This document shows positions 36,701 through 48,700 of a stretch of 64,000 bases of DNA, in pieces (the stretch's first letter is position 1; every line of letters starts with the position of its first letter). The translations under genes and the position numbers were made by a program. This stretch comes from Anaspis maculata (lineage: Eukaryota; Arthropoda; Insecta; Coleoptera; Scraptiidae). Under the pieces are notes generated by a model. That model saw nothing but the letters and a program-made list of their open reading frames with translations. It ran no database searches and was not told the DNA's origin. The stretch covers positions 81,079,277 to 81,143,276 of the forward strand of contig OX421961.1 of assembly GCA_949128115.1 (NCBI GenBank). Reading direction: 5' to 3'.

Positions 36701-39700
36701 AACGTTCAAATGCAATAGCCCCCACTGACAGATTTCTAAATTTTACCCCTGAAAGATAGGCAATTGGTGCACGGGAGGCTTAGATCAGTTCACACAATCT
36801 GTGTTCATCACCTGCGAGTAACTTCAGTCAAAAGGAAGTTTGAAGTATATCGATATCACTTTCCGTTTCGAAGATAGACCTTAGGGCTCCAGGGACAACA
36901 GGGAGGCTCTGGTACAGCCCTCCTGGGGAAAATTCGGTTGGGCACCATCCCCAGTCTTGTTCGGAGTACTTTGAAGAGTAAGTGTACCAAATTTGGTGCT
37001 TCTTTCACAATTTGCAAGGTGGTTCCCCTTACTTCCCGCACTAAAAGGATCATTTTGATTCCTTTATTGCAATAGAAGATCCAATTTTTTTAAGAAACGG
37101 TTCCGCCCCGCGATCCCGCATTTTTCGGTATTTAACGCTACAGTGTGAACTTCTACATCAAGGAATCTTGCGAACCGTTCTAGATACATGCATACATTCA
37201 GCAAACGGAAGATGCAGAAAGAAATAAAGAAATGAAGAAATCTTTAGTGAAAAAATTAACCCGATTAATTCATTCTCAAGAAAGATACCTCTATTTTGAT
37301 GCGGAATCTATACTTATGCACTTATATTATGCGGATGCAATTTTCAAGTCGCGGTGCTGCGATTCAGTAAGCTGCTTCTGGCTCCGTGCTTGTGATCGAT
37401 ATAGGTTCTTCTTACTTATAGGTCATTTTCTAGTTTTGGTTAATGTCATTCTGTTGTTTTCATTTATTATTGACTACTCGTGTTGTCATATAAAGATTGA
37501 TGATTTCTTGTGGTACTTTTGGGACAATCTGTTTACAGGTAACAGTGAACGGTGTACTCATCTGCACTCCAAAAATGCGCTCATGAGACTCACCCCCGTG
37601 AGAACTTTGCTACTTGTTTGGTATAAGCTCTCCAAACCATCGTCAACTCCTCCAAGCAGTACCTATTAGCTGTTGTAGTTCAAGCAGGAATTCATATCAA
37701 TTTTATTCATAATCACGCTGGCTGAATTTTTGTGCTAGGCAATTCCTATTTTACTATGTGAACTAGTTTTCAAGTCGAAAAAAAAAATTATGACGTTATA
37801 TCATTTTGCTATTTTGAAAAAAGCAAAGATAATAATTGTCCTCGATTTGCTTCCACTAAAGTAGCGTATAACGTATGGTCCAAAAGTTTTGGGAAATTGT
37901 TCAAAGCTAATAACTTCTTCTGAATAGTCTTAATTTTTTAACTTGATATAACAAAAATTAACATTATATATAACAATAACAAATTCATATTCAACATATT
38001 GATAATGGACCATTATCTTCGATGGATCTCAATTTTCTTCTGCCATGTTCCATAATTCTCTGTATCAATTTCTCAAATCCAATGCGAAATTCTCTAATGT
38101 TATTGAAAAATGCGACGCCGTCTTCATTTGCAGCTTCCCATCCCTTGTCATATATTATCCTGCTCAATACTTACCAAAAATCTTATATTGGTTGAGCTTG
38201 CGGTAGGACATTGGGAGGCAGGAGCTCAGAGAAATTAATCCTGCTGTTGGCCAGAGAATGATCGAACGTGGCAGAAGAAAACTGAAAGCCATCAAAGATA
38301 ATGGCTCATCTTCGATATGTTAAATATGAATTTGGTGTTGTTAAAGATGATGCTTGTTTTTGCAATATTAAGTTACAAAATTGAAACAATCCAAAAAAAG
38401 TTATTAGCTTTTAAAAAATTCCCAAAACTTTCGGACCATACGTTACTTTCATGCACAATATGAGCGGGAATAAATACTTAAATAATTTTGCGTTGAAGAG
38501 GTACCCTTTTATACTTTTCAATCTGTACCTACCCTGCATTGTCATAAATAAACAAATAATTCAGTCCTCTAAAGTATTGCCTAGTTACCTTTAAAGGACT
38601 CAGCCCCCCACTCAAAACAATTAGTAAGTTAACCGTTTTGGAGAGCGTATATACCAAAACAACCCACAATAGTTAAGATTCGATTAACGAAAGAATGAAC
38701 TGGATATATTCAACCGTTCAGAAGATACGGAAGATTCAGGTGAATTTAGTTAGAAAACGAGGAACGAGGGAAAAAAATCACGAAAAAAAAGCGGCCACAA
38801 ATAGGCTCCGCCCACTACGTCTGGCGAAGCTTGAAAATTATTTAAGCAGTCTTTTATGTAAGACAATGAACAGTGCCATCTTCTGCATTGTTTCCGACAT
38901 ATTCTCATGCGGTCAATCTCTTTTATTTTCAGTGTTCTCAATTTGTATAAACCAAACCTATTATTCTGTCCCTAACAGTTTTCTTGAATCTTTTCGACCA
39001 ACTAAACTAGATGGACTCGAAGGAACTCCCATCGACCACCCATATCTTCAAAAACAAAAGACCATCAAGTTTTGTTTCACATGTTCATTGTGGCACTTTT
39101 CAAGCATTTCCAAAAACTGTCCTAGGCTCCCTGGGTGCGAATTTTGAGACACTTTGTATGAACAATATGTTTAGAAACAAATACTGGAATACTGAATACC
39201 CGTCGAAACGTCGGAACGTCGACGATTCAAGAATTTTGTTATATTATCCCTTTGATTGAATTATCCACAAATTACCAAGACTATCATAACAATTCACCAA
39301 CAAGATATGTATGTCCATCGGTAACAAAATCAACTCATACCTCCTAAATTCAATCGCCTGGGCGATAACTCTGATTTTTTCCGTTGATATCCAATCGAGG
39401 CATGATTGGCAAGGACCCTACAAGCTTGATGCCACCTTGGCATTGACAAAAATGTTTAATAAACATACCCCAACTCAAAACATAGCGCTGCTATGAGTTT
39501 ATTTTGTTACGCTTAGCACAGCCCATATAGTAATTATATTACACCTCCAACTTGTCGACTCAGGAGTCAGGACAGCTCTTATAAGACCAGATTTCGAACG
39601 GCTCCTCAGCCAATTGTCTGGGTTTGTATCTTACCCCCGAATCGAAGTCTCTGGATTTATGTCTTATCATTGAGTTGGAACCTCCGACAAATATCTTAAC

Positions 39701-42700
39701 AATCTTCCATATCTTTATTAACAAAAAAAAGTTTTATTCTGTTTTTTTTTTCATCATTTTGACATCCTGCGTATGATACCGTTGTCATATTGAAATTCTA
39801 AACAGAAACAATGGGCCGTATTCATATCTCGCTTTTAGGCTAAAAGCGCATCTAGAGGTGCGCTTTTAGGGGCTGTGCGTTCAGTTTGAAAAGTACATAT
39901 TACAATTGAACGGCTTATGTAATTGTAATATGTAATTAAAAAAAAAAGTTTTTCTCCTTATCGGCTTTTTCTTGCCATAGGAGTTTGCCCGTTTATTTAT
40001 CAATTATACAAACTCTGAAAAGTGCAAATTTTGGACAACACAACACCCAGACTTTTCACCGGGAATCGAACCCGGGACTTCCGCGTCGCAAGCAACCACT
40101 CGACCGCCTGCGCCACGGGGCCGTCTGTAATATGTAATTTTGAACACTCAAGGGGATAGCCCTTAAAAGCGGACCTCTAAATTTAGCTTAAAAGCGAGAT
40201 ATGAATACGGCCCAATGACTCCAAAGGACAAAACTCGAAAAAATTCAGGTTATCAAAAGTCTCACTATTGTTCGAACAAAAATCATATCCTCATTAAAGT
40301 AGTTTCCAGCATTGATGTTGCTTTTTCTTGAAGTGGCTTTCAAATATACTAAGGATAAGGGTTTTTTCTTGAAGTCTTGCCACACTTGTTTTTATATATT
40401 ATTTATTCGGTCGACGCGCGTTTCGGCATTGAGCCATTGTCAAGACGTTGCGTCGGCGTCGTATAGAAATCCAAAATGGTCGCAGCAAAAAAGGTTGTCA
40501 ATTTGACGAATAAAATTTTCTTTAACAACCTATTTTGCTGCGACCATTTTGGATTTCTATACGACGCGACGTCTTGAGAATGGTTCAATGCCAAAACGCG
40601 CGTCGACCAAATGAATAATATACAGGGTGTTTCAGGGATGATAGCAAAAAATTCAACTATGGGTAGATCTCGTCAAAATATGACGAAAACCTATATATTG
40701 TTACGGTATTTCGCGTACGGGTTCGAATATAATTGAGACGATTGTTTTAAAACAAACACCGTTTATTTCTGCGTACTACAATCAATACACCAACAATTAT
40801 TTACTTGGAATTATTTTGCAGGTACTTCGCTTGTTTCGCTCGCGTTACCACTTCGCATTCCAATTCAATACTGCCGCGAGCTGCCGGCTGATGCCTTATA
40901 TAAGGCCTCCGAATAATGTTCCCGAACTTTCGGTCTGCTTCCAGCAAATTCCATAGTGGCTTGGCATATACGGTTTCTAGATCATTCCTGAATAATCTTA
41001 CACTTTACCCGTATAATTCTGCCGGGTTATGGACGGCGCCTCCGCCAAAATGGACAGATGTGCCCTGATCAGACATTCGAGTTTCCATTGAGTTCCACAT
41101 ACACGAACGCTCTGGAATCTGGAATGCACCAGATCGCTCCAGACTTCTACACTGCGATCTAATGGATGGAAGGATCCAGAAAGGTCGAGTGTTTACCAAT
41201 ATGTACGGGATCGCCGCTCGTAACAATATCATTTTGCTATTCGGCCTAATGACAAAGATACAGCTTTCCAAAGTTCACTTTTTTCCGATTTCAAAAATTT
41301 GTAACTCAGGAACGTTTTGACAAATCAAGCTTCAATTCAGCAAAAGCTGGTTTGTCATAATTCTCTATCAACCTGTCAAATTTGGAAAGAATCCAACCAG
41401 TGGTGTAGGAGTTATGAGGTTCAATAATTTAGAAGCATCCGAAGAAAAGTTGACTTAAGGTGACCCCTCATTACTTCTACGCCACTGATTGGATTCTTTC
41501 AAAATTTGGCAGGTTGATAGATAATTACGACAAACCAGCTTATGCTGAATTGAAGCTAAATTTGTCGAAACGTTCTTGAATTAAAAATGTTTGAAATCCG
41601 AAAAAAGTGAACTTTGGAGGGCTGTATCTTCGTCATTAGGCCGAACTTTGCAAAATGGTATATAGGTTTTCGTCATATTTTGACGAGATCTACCCACAAT
41701 TGAATTTTTTGCTATAATTCCTGAAACATCCTGTATAGCTTAATTGTTGGACTTCCAATTCAAAAAATTCCAAAACCGCTTCGAGGTTGATGCAAAGCTT
41801 CATAATGTCACGGGTGAAATTGGGAAAAAGCATTCTTTTCACAAACGGGGCTCAGTTGAACATATGTATTTAAGATTTGCACTGGTTTACGTATCATCCT
41901 GTGAAAACTTTGAATAGAGCGGTCTTGAGTTTTGTATCTATAGGATGGACTGCTAGTGGATAAGGCCAACGGATATACCGCAAACCGAATTATATTTGGC
42001 GGGAATCAAAAGTTACAACGTTTTAAAAAGATGCAAAATTTTCGGTCGCGACACATCAAGTGGTACGCAGTTTTCGCTGATCAAGTCTTATCTCAAAACT
42101 GGACCAAGATTGAGGTGCACCACTCTCAAAATTTTGCTTAGGCTAAAATAAGGATATCTCGTAAAAAATTTGAAATTTTTTGTGGTGCTCGATAGAATAT
42201 CTTTTTCCTCGTCTCTTACACACTGATGTATAGACATACCCAGATAGGTACTCTTTTATCAACCTAACCCTCTCTTTACGTACGTACCTACTCTGTAAGT
42301 TTGATGTTACAATGTTATGTTTTTCTTCTAGTACATCAGAGTGGCACACGACACAAAACCGGAACACCTTATGCAGCTCATAACTAAAGAATGGAATTTG
42401 GAACTTCCAAAACTGCTCATTTCCATCCAAGGAGGAAAGGCCAATTTCGAATTACCACCGAAACTCAAGAAAGTTTTGCGCAAGGGCTTGCTCAAAGCCG
42501 CCAGATCCACGGGTGCCTGGATATTCACAGGAGGAACAAACACAGGTGAGTAGTTGGGTACTATCGTGGCCTGCCTTAATTAAAAGTAGAGAGGAAATCA
42601 TCCGGAATTTTTTGACCGCAACTTTTCACGACTCATACCGTCCACTGGGACGGAGTAGCTGCACTCGTGTATACCGGTATTATATGGGCTATGTGCGAGA

Positions 42701-45700
42701 CACGTAGCGCCGTGTAGAGCACGAGCGTAAAGTAAAGCTTTGGTGGTATATTGCTTAGATACACAAGTACGCCGGCGTGATGCGAGCACCCTAAGCATGC
42801 CTCCAATCTGCCAGTCTACAAGTGGTTCTTATTTTCACCACCATGGGGTCTGTGTGTCCTACGCCTTGATAGCTGAAGGTCATGCACGCTCCCCATAGAC
42901 AGAGCACGCGAGGGAGTACAAGTATGTTTTACTGACGAAGTTACTCCGTCCAGGCAGGGCCGTATTATAGCATGGTCTTTAGGGGCTGCAGCCCAAGGCC
43001 TTGGCCACCTGAAGGCCCTCGAGCTTCTCAAGTTTTTTTCCGAAGGAAAATTTCAAGTATGGTACATGGTTGGAGAACTCAGCCATAATGGCTGTGGGAA
43101 GTAATATTTTGATGAACTAAGACTTCAGTGGCGTCCAGAAAAAAATTATTTCTTTGAACCTGCAAAGAAGCAATATTTAGTTTTTTTGGGGGAGTTCAAT
43201 TTTTAAACTACTTTTATTTCATTCAATTTCATTGCAATTGTTCTTCGCTACCCCAATTCGGACACCGCAAAACGAATCAAAATATTTGGCGGGAATCAGA
43301 AGTTGAATCGTTTTTAAAACAGGCAACATTTTCTGAAAAAATTGAAACCAAGATCTTTCTGCATAAGCACTTGGTCGGAGAAATGCTGCCCCCGGCTGCC
43401 CTTGTTCGCACAATAGGCACTATGGGTAGGAACGCCCCTGTCGGTGTAGTCCCAGTGGAAAACGCTATCAGTAAACTCCAAATGTCGCTTGTGGGAAAAA
43501 CTAAGGAGTCCATAGTATCGATAATTATTGAAGTGCCTACCTTCCTACCTACCTAATATGCACTTGAAGTAGCTCAAGATTAATATACAAGTATCAATGA
43601 TTTATTTTATTGCAGGAGTTACAAAACATGTTGGGGACGCATTACTTCTGGAAAGATCACAAAGAACTGGCAGAGTCAACACTCTAGGAATAGCTCCTTG
43701 GGGAATCGTCGAGAACAACCACGAACTCATTGGGCACAACACGGAAGTGCCATACCATTCGATATCATCTCCAAGGTGCGTACCTTAATGTAGTTACCTA
43801 GGTTCTCTATCTCAGGTCTTCGGCGAAGTGGACGAGGCTTCACTCAGAATTGAACATTCCAAAATCGAGAAATTACTTATGGTCCAATCAGGCTTCGCGT
43901 TTGGACCGTAATCCCTTAAAAACTCAGTTTGTAATGCAACCAACACCAGTTTATAGATCTCTTCGGCTTGTTGGTGCCATTTGAGAGCCAGAAATCGCAA
44001 CGCTATCTTGCATATTTTCTTTACTCGACCTTGCTGTTCGAAGTTGACACTAAGCGGTATCAAGATTTTAATGTCGACCGGCTTCAGCAATATTATGTCT
44101 CTTTGAGTTTTCGTCAGCCTGTAAGAAATGTCATCGAGCAGTTTGATTTTAGTGGAGTCGGTCACCAGACCCTCGAACTCTTCACCATTGCCGGAATTCA
44201 AGATTTCGGTGATTCTGCAGACGGCCCTGGTGCTGCCGTAAATAAAAGCGCCTTCGGAGAAATCCGGGTCCCATCTTTTCTGTAGGTATTTGAACTTGAG
44301 TTTGGTCTTGAGCCAACGGGTTAGGTGCGGCATGTAGATCAAATCTGGAGTTCTCGGTAGTCGTTTGGTGTGGATCGAACGCCAATCAATTTGGAAAATA
44401 CCAATGCATATTGTCGAGGTATTATTGTTCCCAGAAGGGTCCTTAAAATTTGATTTTTGCCGTAGAGTTTTGCACGCTCCGTGTTTGATTCGTGAAAATC
44501 TTGATGAGAACAGACAATTCATGATGAATGTTTTAAAGTGCTACTGAAATTTTGGATGATGGAATGGAAGAATGTCTAGTTTGAAAGCATGTTGACGTGC
44601 ATACTTCAAACTTCACTTTGAGGATTCGAGAACATTTTGAAACTTACCTGGAACTTACCTTTATTGGTAGTTCGTTTTTCTTTAATAATAACTACATCAG
44701 AGACAACCCTGACTCTGACTACATACTGTTCAGCTTCCGTCGGTCTTCTAGGTTTCCTGTCTATACGATGTCCAACTTCTGTATATCGACTGCTGCACTC
44801 CCGAAGTAGTTAATATCTACTTATGAAAGTAATAGATTTGTTGTAGGTACGACCTAATAATGATTATTCTTGAAGGGTTATCCACATCTCAGCTGCTGTA
44901 GATGCGAGTAGAAAATAAGAGTAATTGGGTAATGATAAGGATAAAAGATGCGCGGTAGAAGTAGAATATTACCCTTCGAATCCCTATTTCTTCAAAAACA
45001 GAATGAAATTACTCATTTTTAACCTTCTCTAATATTTATTGTTTGAAAACTCCGAGGAAAACTCTGAACTAATCTTGGCAAATAAAAAAAGAGTCCATTG
45101 AACATTTTGTCTTACGCTTGTTCCAGATCTAAATTTGCAGCTCTCAACAACAGACACGCGTATTTTCTCTTAGTCGATAACGGAACTATAGGAAAATATG
45201 GAGCCGAGATCGTCCTGAGACGAAGATTAGAAAAATACATATCAAAGCAACGACTATATCCGTGTAAGTATCATTTATTCTCTTCTCAGTTCGAACCAAG
45301 ACTGACACATCTTTTTGCAGTTACACAAAGTCCCATACCGATAGTTTGTTTAGTCATAGAAGGAGGCACCAATACTATACGAGCTGTTCTAGAATATGTC
45401 ACAGACGAACCGCCCGTCCCGGTGGTGGTATGTGATGGTTCAGGCAGAGCCGCCGACTTAATCGCTTTTATGTGCAAGTAAGTTGAATACATTTCGATTT
45501 GTCAATGTTTATGCTCATTTCAGTTGATCTCTTTAGGTATGAGTGTCAAGTCCTCAAAACCATGAAGGAATACATCATAGCCACCATACAGAAGGCTTTC
45601 GAAGTACCTCTAGACCTAGCCGAAGGGCTTTACACCGAACTAATGCAGTGCGTCGAATGCAAAAATCTCATTACCATCTTTAGGATAGCCGACAAATACG

Positions 45701-48700
45701 ACCAAAAACCTCAAGAGCTCGATCAAACCATACTGACGGCTCTGTTCAAATCGCAGCATTTGTCTCCCACCGAACAACTGAGTTTGGCCCTGACGTGGAA
45801 CAGGGCCGACATTGCACGCTCGGAAATTTTTATTTACGGTCAAGAATGGCCGCACGGTGCTCTCGAGGATGCGATGATGAAGGCGCTGGAGCACGACAGA
45901 TGTGATTTCGTCAAGTTGCTGCTAGAGAACGGCGTCAGCATGAGGAAGTTCTTGACCATTCCACGATTGGAAAACTTGTACAATTCCAAACAGGGTCCTA
46001 GCAATACACTGAGATATATTTTGAGGGACGTCAGGCCTCATATTCCTGCCGGCTACGTTTATACTCTTCATGATATTGGTTTAGTTATAAATAAATTAAT
46101 GGGAGGTGCCTATCGGGCATTTTATACCCGACGAAAATTTCGGCCTATTTACGCAAAAGTCATGAACAAAGGACAGAACATGCAACGAAATTCTTCTTCT
46201 TTCGTCAAACAGTACGGAAACGCGATGAGCTTGCTGGCCCAAGCTCTGCCATCCAATGCCAATCCGTGCTTGTTTGACTATCCTTTCAACGAACTACTGG
46301 TGAGTTTTTCGATTTTGTTTTTCACACAAGCTAATTTTGTGGGAATAAGTCCCAATAATTGGTCCTACTCTGTTGGTAAATTAACTAGCAATTTTTCTAA
46401 TTCAAGCACGTATTGCTGTGTTGACAACTAATATAATGAAAGTGTCCCTTGTCACGGCAACTTCTTCGTTAGCAAGATTGCTAATAAACAATTTCCAAAC
46501 AACATTAGGACTAAATGTCATTTTAGAAATGTTTCATAATACAGGTAGTGTTGCAAAATTTATTTTTTGGGAAGATTTCCGAAACTTTTCGGAAAACTAT
46601 GGAAAAATGGAAATTTATGATAAAAGTTGGTATGTATATCCTTGTGAAGATCTGATGCTTTATGAGTTGTCGCTGATTATTTTACGAATCGTGAGAAGAA
46701 TATCATCTGTTGTGAAAAATAGTGTTTTTTCAAGGAAGTACACTATGAAAGATATGAAAGATATGAAGATATGACTATTGAAAGATATGTTTTTTTGTCT
46801 TTTTTTTGCAAATCTTGCAAGAATATCAGAAATAGACAATTTAATCATAGAAGTTTGAAAATAAACGTCAGATAATTATGGAACAAGAAAATTCATTTAC
46901 AGTGAACAATATACCAGGATTTACGGTTCTGAAGCATAAAAACCTTCTTCAAACTGATTTCGGTACACAAGAAAAACACTCGTGAAGCGAAATGCAGCGA
47001 AACTATAGTGCGACTATACACTCACGCTATACACTCACGGCTACAACAAAATTAGTACCCGTGGCTAAATCTCTTCGAAACCTAGTTGAAAGGACGCGAC
47101 TTTCGTCCCGAAATTGATTTCGTGGTCAAACGACTAGGAGAGAACCTTATTTCTGTGCACAGATATATTTCTTGTCCATCCTAACGCATCCTGGCAAAGC
47201 TCTGTTGCCTCACTTAATTCCGTGTAGTAAAATAAACAAAGGGGGCACCTCAAAATACTTGACTTAGTCAAGGATATACGTCACCGAACACAGGAACTAA
47301 TCGCAGGAGCAGCAGATGTCAAGGACCAGGAGGGCCGGTTGAGACGTCTCTGGATGGCAGCAGAAAATCTCTTTCTCGTGCGGCAGTGCGGCACGCGGTG
47401 CTTCAGAAGTTGAAGGTGTCGGGCTTACTGGCTGGAAGGTAGCACTTCGCCAGAATTTGTTGAAATGGCCTCCTGAAGGGAGACGCTTGAAACTGTTGTT
47501 AAACGCCTCCAGATGGGTGACGGTAGAAAATTGTTGTTAAAACGTCTCCTGATGGGGGACGGTAGAAAAATGCTGTATCAGGCGAAAGGCGGCGACGGTC
47601 TTTTCGTCGGAATTGCGGATGAACCGCGAAACAGCTGGCCGATGGCGCACGGGGTCCCAGCTGACTCGGGCGTGCAGAAAACCGTATCCTCAGAAATTCG
47701 TGGAGCAGAGCATGGTTACAGGAACGGCACTCGTAGCAGCGTCGATATTGACGGTGGGTACTTTTCGAGTACACCCGCCATAAAACGGAGAAAAGACGGC
47801 ACAGAGAAGGAGAACCTAAAAGTCGGATGGTCGCGTTCTGAATCTGAATTAATTTGTTGTTTAAAAACATACCTCTAACAGATGGAAATTAAATCACTTG
47901 AGGGCCGCCATGCCGATTTGAAAACGAAGAGGTTTTCTCGACTAAAATGGCGCTATGGCTGTAAGATCTAGCGCCGGTGCCACTCGCGACATATTCTTAC
48001 AGCCAAAAAGGAACGACCAACTCCGGCTACCAGCTTTATGTACCTTTCCTAATTTCGCTCCCTTCTCCAAACGACAGAGCCCTCTGGCACTGCTTGCGCG
48101 AAGAATAGGCAGATTCCTGTGGGTACCCTCAACGCTACCACTCCTTAGACGATATTTAAATTTCGGCCGTGAGGCGGCTCACCTGGTTATTGTTTCAATT
48201 TAAACACAAACTGCAAATTTTTAATTCATGTGAAATGTAATCGTTACAACTTGTTTTATAAATTTTCAATTTTTCGGAGACATTTCCAAGCAACTTTTCC
48301 AATTCTTCTTGGAAAATTTCCAATTTTTCCAGCCTTCTCAACACTAAATACAGGTGTCCTAGCTGCATGCAATCTTGGTAGGTAGGTAGGTAGGTAGGTA
48401 GGTAGGTATCTGCATAACTACCTACTGTCGCGAGCAAATAACTCTGGTCGCGTTCACTTGTTCATGTCATTCATCGCCAGTATAGTGTATCCTTTAAAAC
48501 GGGGTTTATTCAGTTTACCCTAATTTGCAAATCTAATGGAGAATCCAATTCCAAAAGCGCCTTTAAAGACGCATCTTTAGCTTGTCCATTCTATTTATGA
48601 ACAATTTTAATGAGCCTCCAACATCGCTCTAATACTCATGAGAGCAATTTCACAATTTGTGTTTATAATTTTAAAACTGAAAATAAGCAATAGGTAGGTA

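Larger units (their letters stand above)
21736..42331 (+). other. 20.6-kb TRPM intron packed with transposons
   Basis: No additional exon was recognised. The intron contains foldbacks at about 23.4-26.5, 30.8-32.1, 33.4-37.2, 37.9-38.4 and 40.4-41.7 kb, two solo LTRs, LTR fragments, a SINE inside a MITE, and dispersed repeats. Stretches of about 27.9-30.7, 32.2-33.3 and 38.5-39.8 kb show nothing recognisable beyond short chance ORFs. Confidence 0.75.

Noticed and set aside
40053..40124. tRNA gene on the minus strand
   Set aside because: Box A and box B are good, but the sequence continues into a SINE body with a T-rich tail and a target duplication, and the 3' acceptor-stem half does not pair as in a real tRNA.
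46418..46774. 118-codon ORF in the TRPM intron as an alternative exon
   Set aside because: No family resemblance, no suitable splice phase with the neighbouring exons, and a low-complexity end (MKDMKDMKI).
47499..47878. Overlapping 121- and 123-codon ORFs
   Set aside because: They are antiparallel shadows within the dispersed LTR-like repeat that is also present at 35-36 kb.
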